DNA from: Stercorarius parasiticus
Taxonomy: Eukaryota > Chordata > Aves > Charadriiformes > Stercorariidae
DNA: 64,000 nt
NCBI GenBank assembly: GCA_013396915.1
Contig: VWZL01000170.1
Span: forward strand, 496,001 to 560,000
Direction of reading: 5' to 3'
Within the stretch, counting starts at the first letter, position 1, and every line of letters begins with the position of its first letter. A model generated the notes under the pieces. It searched no databases. It had not been told where the DNA came from and was given only the letters and a program-made list of their open reading frames with translations. Shown here one piece after another: positions 50,501 to 61,362 of the stretch. Made by a program: the position numbers and the translations under genes.

Positions 50501-51973
50501 GTTCATAATGAAATAAGAACCCCACTGATGTATCCAAGTGAGGTTTGTGCCTTTAGGCTGAATACCCATCTCTAATTTCCTACACAGAGTTTTGTATTAC
50601 TTTACCTACTTGAAGTTACAATTTTAGGGAAGTGACTGGAGAAAAAGAGATTCAATCTTTCTACCCTATGAATTTTTAAAGAGATTATATGTGCGTATTA
50701 TTGGCTGAATCTGATTTTGACATGAATTGATTGTCTGGTGTGTATTATAGAAAAGGAGAGAAAAGTCTTTGCTTCTGTAGCACCTACAGGGATGCCAGGT
50801 GTTTATTCATAATGATGTAATGTCTTGTGCCAAGATTCTAAACTCTGAGGACAGAACAAACAAGACTTTTTTTTATTTTTATGTTTTTAGAAATGGGTTT
50901 GTTTATTTGCTTTGGTTTAGTTGGTTGATAGGCCCTTATCTGAGAGTAAACAGTAGAAATATCTGGCAAGTCATTTCTAAACTTAATGAAGTAAGGGACT
51001 ATCCAGATGAGGCTTGAAAGTAAAGAGCATTTTAGCTTCGTAATCATGTTTCATGAACCTGAAGTAAGTAAAAAAACTGAGAAAAACCTTGAGAAAAGTG
51101 TAAACAGGTCTTGGGTTGTAGAATGAAACAGACAACACAAGAAAGTCAGAAGTATAAATGCTGAAGGAGAGTTGTTTGCTGTCCCTCCCAATGTAAAATG
51201 AGCCTGACAGATCTGAAGGCTGAAGTAGAAACGAGTGAGGCAGAGGTAAGGCAGTCTTGAAGATTACAATGAGAAGCTTAAATGTAGGAAGATGTATAGG
51301 AAAAGGGTCACTGGAGATATTTGAAAGGTACATGGCAAAGCAGTTAGAAGGGCAAAAAACTGAATTTTATAGACCAGATGGGTGGTTAGAATAGAGAGCT
51401 TGGGTTTTATGTTTAGCTATCCAGGGAGAGGGAAAAAAAAAAACACCACAGACCTTTAGAAAAATAAAGAAATACTCATATTTACTGGATAGTAAATAGT
51501 TAGGGAGTTGAGAAGTGATCTGCAGACTAACTTGCTGATCTTCATGAGCAGGCACTAAACTATGCAGCCAAGGAAGATAGCAAGTTAAAATAAACTTCAG
51601 ATGGGGGCTGTAGGAATTCAGTTACAATAATCTTAAGTTTGTTGATAATACAATAGATCTGGCTGAACACTAGGGGGTTTGATTCACCAGAGGTTTCATA
51701 TATATCATTTCAGTTCACATCATTGTTGAAGTAATTTTTGGTACAATTTCTGCCAAAATGAAAGCTCCCTAAACCCCATAAGTGCTCAGTGAAGTTGATG
51801 CTCTTGTTATTTAAATGCTCATGCCAGACAAAAAGTTTTGTAGAGCTTCAAGTAGGGATCTGTCAGACACTTGCCTTGCATTTGCCAGAATTCATCTGAT
51901 TGAAAATGTTTCAAATGGAATATTTCAGTGAATCCAAACTTTAAAATACTTACATACACAAACATTTGTATGT

Positions 51974-52246
51974 ATTTTATTTATATAGATAAGATAGATA
52001 TAGATTTTATTTATATAAATATTTTATTTATATAAGTGTGTGTACACACATATATAATACAAGTGTATATATGTGTGTGTACTTGTTTGTGTAAGTATGT
52101 ATAGTATATATATACAAACATCACACACTACATATACACAAATATGTATATATATGTGTGTATATATATACACGTGTAGTGTGTATATATATGTGTGCGT
52201 CTATATATACACATGTAGTTTATATATACATACACATCTAGGCAGA
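51974..52246. repeat. AT- and TG-rich alternating microsatellite
   Basis: Begins with three copies of ATTTTATTTATATA (51974, 52004, 52021), then about 210 bp of alternating purine-pyrimidine sequence built from TATA, TGTG and CACA blocks, including TACACGTGTA. Open frames across it (Tyr/Ile/Cys-rich) are artefacts of the repeat. Confidence 0.92.
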
Positions 52247-55200
52247 AATTATCCATCAGTTCATCTGTTAAACATTCAGGAGAGATCTCCACTGCAGATG
52301 GTGAAATGGGATGCTTGGCTGGGTGGGGGGTGAAGCATCCAAGTACAGCTCTGATGTAAACCGGGGGCCAGGATCTCTCCCGCTTCTTTGTGTCACTGTG
52401 GGCACTTACGTGGTCATTGATCCAGGTCACAGAGTTGTGTGTTCAACATACCAGTGGTAATGTAAGTCTGAGTGGAGAGAAATCTTATAATTGGAGAAAA
52501 CAATTACAGACTGACCACACATAGATTTCTTGGAAGAGCTGAAGAGTAAAAGAAGTGGGCAGCTGATGAATTGGGATGCTAAATGTTTGCAGAGATGAGA
52601 TCATGACTGGAGTGGGGACTGGAACCGGAAATGAGACTGTATGAAGGACAAGAAACAAAACCAAGGGAGCTTAAGAGTAAGAAGAGAATGTAAATGAGGA
52701 AATACCACTATCAGGTATTGGGAAAAATAAGAGAGACTTAGCAGGCCAATCCTGGTGAATCTTTCTTATGCAAGTGAGAATTTTTGAAAGAGATTCAGTT
52801 CACAACTAGTAACAAAGTGAGGGAATACAAGTTCTGATAAAGTAGAAGAGTAGATATCTTAAAGGTAGGATTAGTCCACAGGCGTTTTACTAAGAGTGGT
52901 CATATTCTTAGTGCAATAAGTATGCAAAACCGAAGGCTTCTAGAGAAGTTACGTCAGAAAGGCTACCAAGACTGTGGGGACTGAAAGTGAAATGAGTGAT
53001 TTTACCTTGTCGTTAATAACTGGTGGAATGCATGACTGAACTGAGGGAATGCTGGACAATGAAAGGAAGCTAAGCATGATGGCATGAATTGTGGTTTACA
53101 GAATGGCCTTGTTAGTGTTTTTAAGCAAGGTGCAAATGAAGAGTGATTCTAATTATGTGGCTGCAACATGAAAAGAGTATAGAAATTGCTACTGTCTCTC
53201 CCTGTTGTTCTCACAGACAAGTCTCTAATATAATTAACAGGCATACATTGACTCTCTGGTCCTTTTCCTGTCCTGACCTGATGCTAAGGCTCTGTGGGGT
53301 CAGAGGGAATCAAAATGAATATGATGGCTTTGGATGAGATGACAGAAAATGAGAGTAGCTGTTTGACAGGTTGGTGAGTGGCTTCATGGTGTGAAATACT
53401 GGAGAATGGAAAAAGGGATCAAATGTGAACTCCCAAGGAGACTGGTCAGGTCAAGGACATGACTTTTTAAGTGGATTAAGTATTTGAGGAAGGGTGAACA
53501 GGTGAGAGTAGCTGATTGAAGTGCTATTTGGAAATTACATTATTGTAGACGTGTTATCTGTTTTAGACTAATCGAGATGGTGCAATTGAAGGGAAGAAGA
53601 GAAGTTTGCATGTGTTTTCTTCAGAGAGAGTGCATCATTCTTCATATAAGGTTACTTGCAATTGTTTCAAATGAGTTGGATTTTTTTCTCTCAACCTAGG
53701 TGCATAACCTTAACTAACATTAATGAGAACATCTTCCATCAAGAAGAACCTACCATCCCTTTCAGCCTTTCCCTTTTAAATCATAGTACATTAGTGCTAT
53801 TGAATAAAGAATTTTCTGGAAACATTATCCAACTATATTGAATTTCTGCTTCCAAGTTTAGCATTCATGCTAACCTTCTGAGTGCTACCATTTTGTCAGT
53901 GGAAATGTAGACTTTGGCACTACACCTGTGTATTTTGTGCCAGAGTGAGAACAAAAACATGTTGTACTCAAATTGTGTGTAGTAGAGTTGCAGTGTTTGA
54001 AGGTGTAATTTATTTTTGTGTGGGATTGTGACGGGTGCTGCTCTAACTGTAGAGATGGTATTGAAACACACAAACACAGACTAAATGCTCAATGGACTTC
54101 AATTGGTTGCATTCCAGTTACAGAGCTAATTACACAGAACCAACCAAGAAGGCTTTATTTCATACATCCTGGAATTCTGATCAGCTAATTGTGCATGTTG
54201 TATGCAGAGTGAAATTGCTTCTCAGAAAGTGGTACATGCTATGCTGAAGAATATGTGAAACACACGCGTTAATAGATAATTGCATTTATGCTGTAGTTTT
54301 CACTCTGCAGCTATTAAAACAAGGATGGAACATTCATGTGTGGCAGTTGTCACACCTGCTCCAGTAACTGTTAAGAAATAGAGTATTGTAGCTGCTGAGA
54401 CACACTATGAGGGAGAAGCCTTGTAAAATAACTACAGTGCTATTTTTTTCCATATTCTGTGGCAGTTTCAAAAGTAAAGGTGAGAAGGGCAAGAAAGTTG
54501 TATCTTGTCCCATAAGAATCCTTTTACACCAGGTGATAGAGTAAATCTTATTAAATGATTATTCAGATAGAATCAAAAGGTAGACTCCTCAGTGAATCTC
54601 AGATACATGTCATTGATTCTTTTACTACAGTTTAATAAGAGTAAACAAATGGAATAGAGTAGCCATAGGATTATTAGATCAGCAATCAGCAAACTGGCCA
54701 CACTAATGGTTGTTACTGGATGATTCTGAAATTATCTTGGGAAGAATCTGTCAGTGCAAATGCACTTACCTACAAGCAGTATGCGTCATGAGTGCTTTAG
54801 AGGTACAGAAAGCAGTAATTGATCAGAATGCACTGAGATTGAGTGGAAGCCCAGGCCAGTGTCTCTGTCTTGACAGAAAACATTTGGTGGATGTTGTTTC
54901 TGAAAGTCTCAGTGACAGTCAGGTTCATCCAGCTTCTTTTTTCCCCCTTCTTGTTTGTATCGTAGTAGACACTGAGGCATCCTCTGAGACTATGTCCTCT
55001 TGGGCTAAGAAATGTACATCTATAGGTTAAGAGATTCCTCTTCCCATGCCCATCTCAACCCCCTCCCTGACTGTAGAGGCTGAAAAAGAAGACAGGCACA
55101 AGGTTGAGGGCAAGGGAGCATCACTACCCTAGGTGAGGAACTGAGTCAGGGGGAGGGAATGAACAGTCAGTCATCAAACAATCCAACGGGCGCCTCTCTC

Positions 55201-58099
55201 TTGCTGGATCATAGAGTACTCTGTTCTTTTCCTGGCAATGCAAAATTGGCATACTTGAGATTTTCCTTTGTTTTCTTTGAAGCCTGCCCTTGGCACAAGC
55301 CAATAGGAAAATATAATTTGGCTTCAACAAAGTTCTTAGTACCCTGCTACCGTATTAGATCACTTGCATGTGTTTGAAAACAGTGAAACTGCCTGGAGAC
55401 AACTGGTCAGGTCTATCTGGGGATTTAATTTTGTTATGTAAGGTTTTCATTCAGTTAGTAAATGGACTTAGGGGTATGCTCGATAATAACGTCATTTCAC
55501 TGAGAAACAAGTTCTACATCTTCAGGTAGAATATGTTCTCGATCCTACTGAGTATTTAAAAATGTGATATAATAATAACTATTTTAGAAGAATGATTACA
55601 TTTGGTCTTGCGTAGCCCTCCACAATAAAGAAATGCCTGCAAAGTTTGTAAGGACATTGAAACAAGCAGTGCCAGTACGTATAGGTCAGTTGAAAGTAAC
55701 AGTTGATGCTTTCCAGATGAGAAGTCTGTAATCCTGTACCACTCAGTTCAAGCATGCAGACAGTGCAATGGGAGTCAGCTGGGCTTAAAGTAAAATCATT
55801 TATCATCAGAGTTTGGTTTAACTGTTTCCTTAATTTGCACGTGAGTTACATGCAGACACTTTCAGAACAATTTATTTATATTTAAAAATTTAAAACTAAT
55901 TGTATCTCCCATGTTCTTGTGCATATCTGAAACTGAATTCTGCTGTGGTTTTTCAGTCAGTATCTCTGTCTCTTTCCACCATGTTACTGTATGGAGCAAG
56001 AAAGAGGCAGGAAAAAAATCCTGTGCAGCATATGGGTACAGTACAGCGTGGATCTAGTTCAGATCCTCAGATGTCCTGCACCATTACCCTTAGGATGCAT
56101 CCGTAGTGCCATGTGCTCTGGGGTGTCCGATGGCTAGTCTGCCAGGAATGAGCAGCAATGGTGAGTGAGAAAAGCAAATCAAAGATTTAATTTCTGAATG
56201 CCTGTTTATAGTAAGTCAGATGGGAAGTATTTGCCAGTATAGGGATATAGTATGGGAAATGCAGTATATTGTAGTCATAATTAATATGGTCTTTCCTTTA
56301 GAAAAGGAAAACCTTAGAACTTTATTCTTAAGTAATTCAGAGACTCATCCCTGTGATACATGTGACAGAACTGGACAAAGATCAGATCAGAGTAGATTAT
56401 ACGAAGGAATATGAAAGTCAATAGGAGTAGCGACGCAAAATACTAAAACTTTTTCACCCTCCCATTTGTGAAAGCATGACCTGGAAAAGATAAAATATTG
56501 TTAAATGTACTGTGTCAGCTGCAGGAACTTTTGAACTGAAGCTGTTTTCTCATATACGAGAAATGAAGTTGTTATACAGTACCTTTGTTCCTGGGTATAA
56601 AACGCTGTTAATCACATTTTAATGCACAGGAAATCAGTATACAAAACTGCTGTGGATATGCTGTTACGTACTGCAGTCTGCAGTCTGGAGAACCCTGCAT
56701 CTTCCAGGCTTCCTACCCACTGGAAGGGGAGTGGAGGGGGTTGCCCGGTGTGGCACTTGCTGTGGCTGAGACAGCAGCCATCTGCCAGCAGAGAGCAGTG
56801 CAGCCCCTTGCCGGTATTTCAGGGGCCATAAATGGAAACATAGGTCGGGAACAAAGCGGATGAGTGAGGAGGAATGTAGAGAGAAGCACTAAACGTAGAG
56901 ACAGAACTGAATATAAAGGTGAGACGGGGAGGATGCTCTCAAGGAGGAAAATAGCGAAGAATGGAAGCGATGCAAAGTGGGCATGAAAAGAGGAAAGGAA
57001 ACTCCAAAATGCGGACTACTAGAAAACAAACAGGAGAACAGCACAAATACGGCAAAGAGAAAGGAAAGGCTGGAAAATAGACCTGGAGGATAAAAGTAAA
57101 AAGTCTTGTAAAGAGATTGTGGCATGTCCCTTACCCCTTGTGCCAGAGGAGAGTTGCAGTTCTTGATGCTGGGCACAGATGGACAGGGACACAGAAAGTG
57201 CTATTGCTTTTTAGTATTGTAGAGCGATATAGATGTGTTTATCTTGGTTCTTGTTCTTAATGCACTTTCGGTATTGTCATTTGAATGAATTATCCCCATG
57301 ACTGCATACTGATATTCATCTTGATTAACAGAGGAGAAAAAAAACCCAAACACAAAATAATTTTCAAAATGTTGCTCTTGGAGCGTATTATTTCCTGTGT
57401 AAATGTTTTTTGCCAGGGTGCAAGAATCGTGCCACAGCTTGTATAGCATTTATTTCTGTTTCTCATGATTTTTTTTCTGAATTTTTTTCTTAATTTCTGA
57501 ATTTTGCTGAATTCTAATTTGACACAGTAATAATACATCGTATTAAGATGATCAGGTAAATTTCCTCCGCAGAGTTATAGCACTTCCTACTTCTAACTCC
57601 AAAAGTACATCATAATCCAGCATCACGGAGTGTGTGAGGCTGTTGCTATGTTTTAGGGGATGGAGGAAAGGGGAAAGGAGTTTGTGTGTTCTTGCAACGG
57701 ATGCAGCATGTCTACAAATCCAGCTTGTTAAAGATTTTTCTAGATTATTAGTTGAATCTTGAAAGCAAATGCTTTTTTCTCCTCTTCTACCAGTAGCATC
57801 TCCCTAAAGTCTTTGTCAAATGTCAGTGTGTTATGTAAAAGCTGCAGCTTTCTAATGGTGCTTTTGGGCTTACTGTGACCTTTTGAAATCGTTATAACCC
57901 CCACCCTCTAAAGCCCCCCCAACTTTCCTTACTTAATTGCACATGGGAATAGGAAAATAGGAATCCAATTTATTGTTTTCCAGGTGGCATTTCCTGTTAC
58001 TTAGGTTTATAGTTTTGTGTATAGTAATTAGTATGCAGAAAGCTGGAAAGATGCCTGTAATTCCAAAATGAACTCTCTGTAGCGCTCTCCCTCCCACTT

Positions 58100-58740
58100 G
58101 CACTCTCCTTTTAGTACCGCCCCTTCCATGCACCCTTTAGCCAGCAGCAAGACAGCTGTGTTTGATCATAAACCACTTAAACTCCAGGCTCACTGGCAGG
58201 GGAAACTTTAGCATGAAGTGCAGTGTTGGTTTGTCTCGGGGAGGGGAGCTTTCTTCTCTTTTCCCTTCTCCCTCCCTGAACACTGAAGACTGTAGCAGCA
58301 CTCGCCTTTTAATTTCTCTGTGAACTTGCGTGAAGCTCATCAATTTTTTCTGAGTGCGTTAAGCGGCGCTGGGAGATGCCCTTAAACAGAGTTGTGGAAA
58401 AGAGCAGCATAAAACAGACAGCAGAGATGAAGCACGCCTTGCAGATGGACTGAGACAGCCCTGGGATCCTGGCAAGCAGTTTCTTCCCTGCGTTCTTGGA
58501 GCACTTCACAATATTAACAATTCTCTCGCAGCAATGGATTGTCTGTGAAGTCAAAACCAGTTTGGCTCTTTGAGAAGATCTTGCATCATTAATTTAAGCT
58601 ATCAATGTGGAGTGAAAATGGCTGTCTAGAGCAAAATGTGTAAGACAGAAAAATTTTGGAGAAGAAAGTATTGAATCAGTTGAACAAAGCTTCGAAGCAT
58701 TAAAATCTGCAGAAATCGTCAAGCCCTGAGAAGTCTAATC
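58100..58740 (+). promoter_or_regulatory. MCC: Promoter and 5' UTR region of short MCC isoform
   Basis: Lies immediately upstream of the short-isoform start codon. It has a GC box (CCGCCCC at about 58117), pyrimidine-rich DNA and a TATA-like CATAAAAC near 58409, but is not a CpG island. The stretch contains several upstream ATGs, each followed by an early stop. The transcription start is unknown; the role is inferred from its position before an alternative first exon. Confidence 0.5.
58376..58453 (+). other. Upstream ORF, 25 codons
   Basis: An ATG at 58376 opens a 25-codon frame closed by TGA at 58451-58453; two more in-frame ATGs (58427, 58445) share the stop. It would precede the MCC short-form start if the 5' UTR reaches this far. 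Three further short uORFs follow at 58534-58548, 58605-58643 and 58618-58629. Confidence 0.4.
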
Positions 58741-58797
58741 ATGAATTCTGGAGTTGCTATGAAATATGGAAATGACTCCCCTGCAGAGCTCAGTGAG
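58741..58797 (+). CDS. MCC: MCC short isoform, alternative first coding exon
   Basis: Encodes 19 residues, MNSGVAMKYGNDSPAELSE, matching the start of the classical 829-residue human MCC (I recall Ser where this has Pro). The frame ends exactly at a consensus donor, GAG|GTAAGC, in phase 0, the same phase as exon 3 of the long form, so it replaces exons 1-3. The product lacks both EF-hands and keeps the coiled-coil scaffold and C-terminal PDZ-binding tail encoded beyond the window. The ATG has A at -3, a favourable context. It sits about 47.7 kb downstream of the long-form start, implying a separate promoter. Confidence 0.93.
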
Positions 58798-61320
58798 GTA
58801 AGCAGTTTCAGTGCCCTTCTTTATGCTTTAAAAAGGAACGCTTCCCTTTTGGGCTTTCAGTCTGCAAGCAACACAATTAAAAATTAATAGAATGTGTATC
58901 TTGCTGTAACTTGCTGTGCCAGTCAGGAAATGACCTGAACTTTTTTGCTGCTTTACTCTGAATAAGTGGTGAAAAGCAAATGACTGTAACCACGTAGAGT
59001 CATTTTTCCTGTTATCCTGCAGCAGAGATTGCCTTGCCTCCCAAGAGCTGTGTTTATACCCAACATTTATCTTTGCAGTAGGTGAAATATGGAGATCTCA
59101 GTTGAGATTAAGCAGATGGTGACTAATTTAGGAGGGAAGTGGGGTGAGTGGAAGATGACAAATATTTATTGGTAAGACAACAACATTGGCAGAAGTTGTG
59201 TTTGCTTGTATTTAGCCAAGGTGGTGGTGTTTCTGTAGGTTAGATGAATTAGGTTTCCTTCCTTGCCTAAAAGAAAACAAGCCATGGGAATCTTACTTTT
59301 TTTCCACTGGAAACCATAGTAAGCTGTTCTTTCTTACAATTGTGGGTATGTCTGTTTTTTGTATAACATGATTGTGTGTGTGTTTTTAATAAATTTGAAA
59401 TTAAAGCCATATCAGATGTTGTGCAAATGCTTAATAAATATTTTAGAAGTGGCATATTTTGTCAGTTACTGAAATGTCATAGATATGTCATCCTTAGGGG
59501 CTTTACTGAGAACTGCTAATTTAGTTATGGTGTGAAATCCCAAGCATTTGATTAAGGTCGTTTTGTAGAAAATTGAATCTCCAATCTGTATTGTCCCAGT
59601 TTAACTGAAATGCTTCTCTTTCCCTTTTGCCCATTTCTTGATACGCCTTTTACCGTAACATATCCTTTGTTTACTTTATCTGTTTGGTTTTTTTAGGAAT
59701 TTAGATTCTGCTTGGCAGAATGAGACAGTTAACACCTTCTGGAGTTAATTGTACAGAGAAAGGAGACAGTGAGTTATAGAATGGAAAATAAATCAGTAGA
59801 CTAGTGAGGGGGACAACAGCATAGGGGGAAGCAGAGTAAATGTGTGAGATACAAATAAGTGCAATATCCTGTCATGCAAGAGGAACAGTAGGTTGGTAAC
59901 TGGGCAGTTCTTGTGAAAGAAATTTCGTATGTGTTCCTCCTTTACGTACAAAAGAGTTCAATTTCATTAACTTGGTGTTACTTTTTGAAAGTTGAAAACT
60001 TGTGGATTGGCAACACAGCACAAACGGAGTTCATAAATTCAGCATAAAAGCCTGGGTTACGTTTGGTAGGAGTCTGCCATGGTGTTTCTGGCAATGGTTG
60101 TATTGATGGCCTGCTGATCACAGCTTTCTATCCTCTCAACGTTTAATTTTCAAGACTATGCAGATTCACATAAAACATGGAGTGTAGCAAAGATTTGCTG
60201 TTTGGGTCATTATATGGAGCAGGCAGTATTTACTGGTAGCGCTGCTACCTAGAAATATTATCTGTTCAAGTTTACTTCATGCATCCAGGAAGTAAGACTT
60301 CTGTTGTAAGAAATACCTTTTTCTTCTGATGTTTTAACATAGGAAATATTGAAAGGAGTCTGTGACTGTGCACCGTGCAACATTTTTGTTGGGTTTTTTT
60401 GTTTGGTTTTTTTCCAACAAGCTTACTTTGACACTTAATTTACATTTGTACTCTGGCGCTACAGATGAGTTAGGAATAGGCCCCTTTCTGACTGCAGACA
60501 TACCAGGGAAGATCTTGCACTCCTAGCTGTCCCTAGCTGCTAATCATAATTTTTTTGCTGCTGGTCGTCATTTGTGCGATTTGAGCTGCTTGCATGAGCG
60601 TGCTTTAGCCCAAGTCACTCCAAGGGCTGGGTCAGCTTCAGCCCTGGTCTTGGATAAAACAGTGTGTTTTGAATGAAACACGGAGGCCTTACAGAAGCAT
60701 CGTATTCCACCTCCCACAGGGAAGAAGATGCATAAGTACTCCCTGTAACTTGTATGCTCGTATTAGGCCTTTTCCTCTTGGTGACTGGTGCTGTTTTACT
60801 TGCTGTAATTGAAGACAGAAAGCCCTGGGTAAAGCCTGTACCTGTGGTTTATATATATCTGTGTTTCTCACTTCTTTGTCATGCCGTCCCCCTTTTCCTT
60901 CCTTTCTGGGTAAATCTTCTGTATGCAGAGTTTATTTTTTGATCAATGGAAGACAGTCGCATTGTGTTCATTTAAGCGATGGAAAAGTTTGGAATTGGCT
61001 ACACTAGGAGTTTGGTTAAATGACTTCTTAAGTGTGTTTTCAGCTACACCTCTATCTCTATTGTCAGCTCAATAATTTTCACATTAGAGTGGGCTGCTAC
61101 GAGTGTATATGTCTGAGTGGCAAGTATGATAACAGAAAGACTATGATCCACGTGGTGCACAGTAGGTTTTGGTGTAGGTGCCTTGATCTCTTTATCTCAG
61201 TACATGGAGCTCTAGGCATGAAACTACTGTTACTAAAATAAACAGGAGAACTACAAAGCCCTGAAGATATAGTAAATGCATTCTCGAATGGATGCATTAG
61301 ACAAAATAGAAAATTAAATT

Positions 61321-61362
61321 ATTGCAACTCATTCCATTTGTATTGCAACTCATTCCATTTGT
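61321..61362. repeat. Perfect tandem duplication, two 21-bp units
   Basis: Two identical adjacent units of ATTGCAACTCATTCCATTTG plus T, followed by ATTG of a third. A recent slippage duplication in intron. Confidence 0.93.

Noticed and set aside
52073..52430. Tyr/Ile/Cys-rich frames on both strands
   Set aside because: They are translations of the TATA/TGTG microsatellite.
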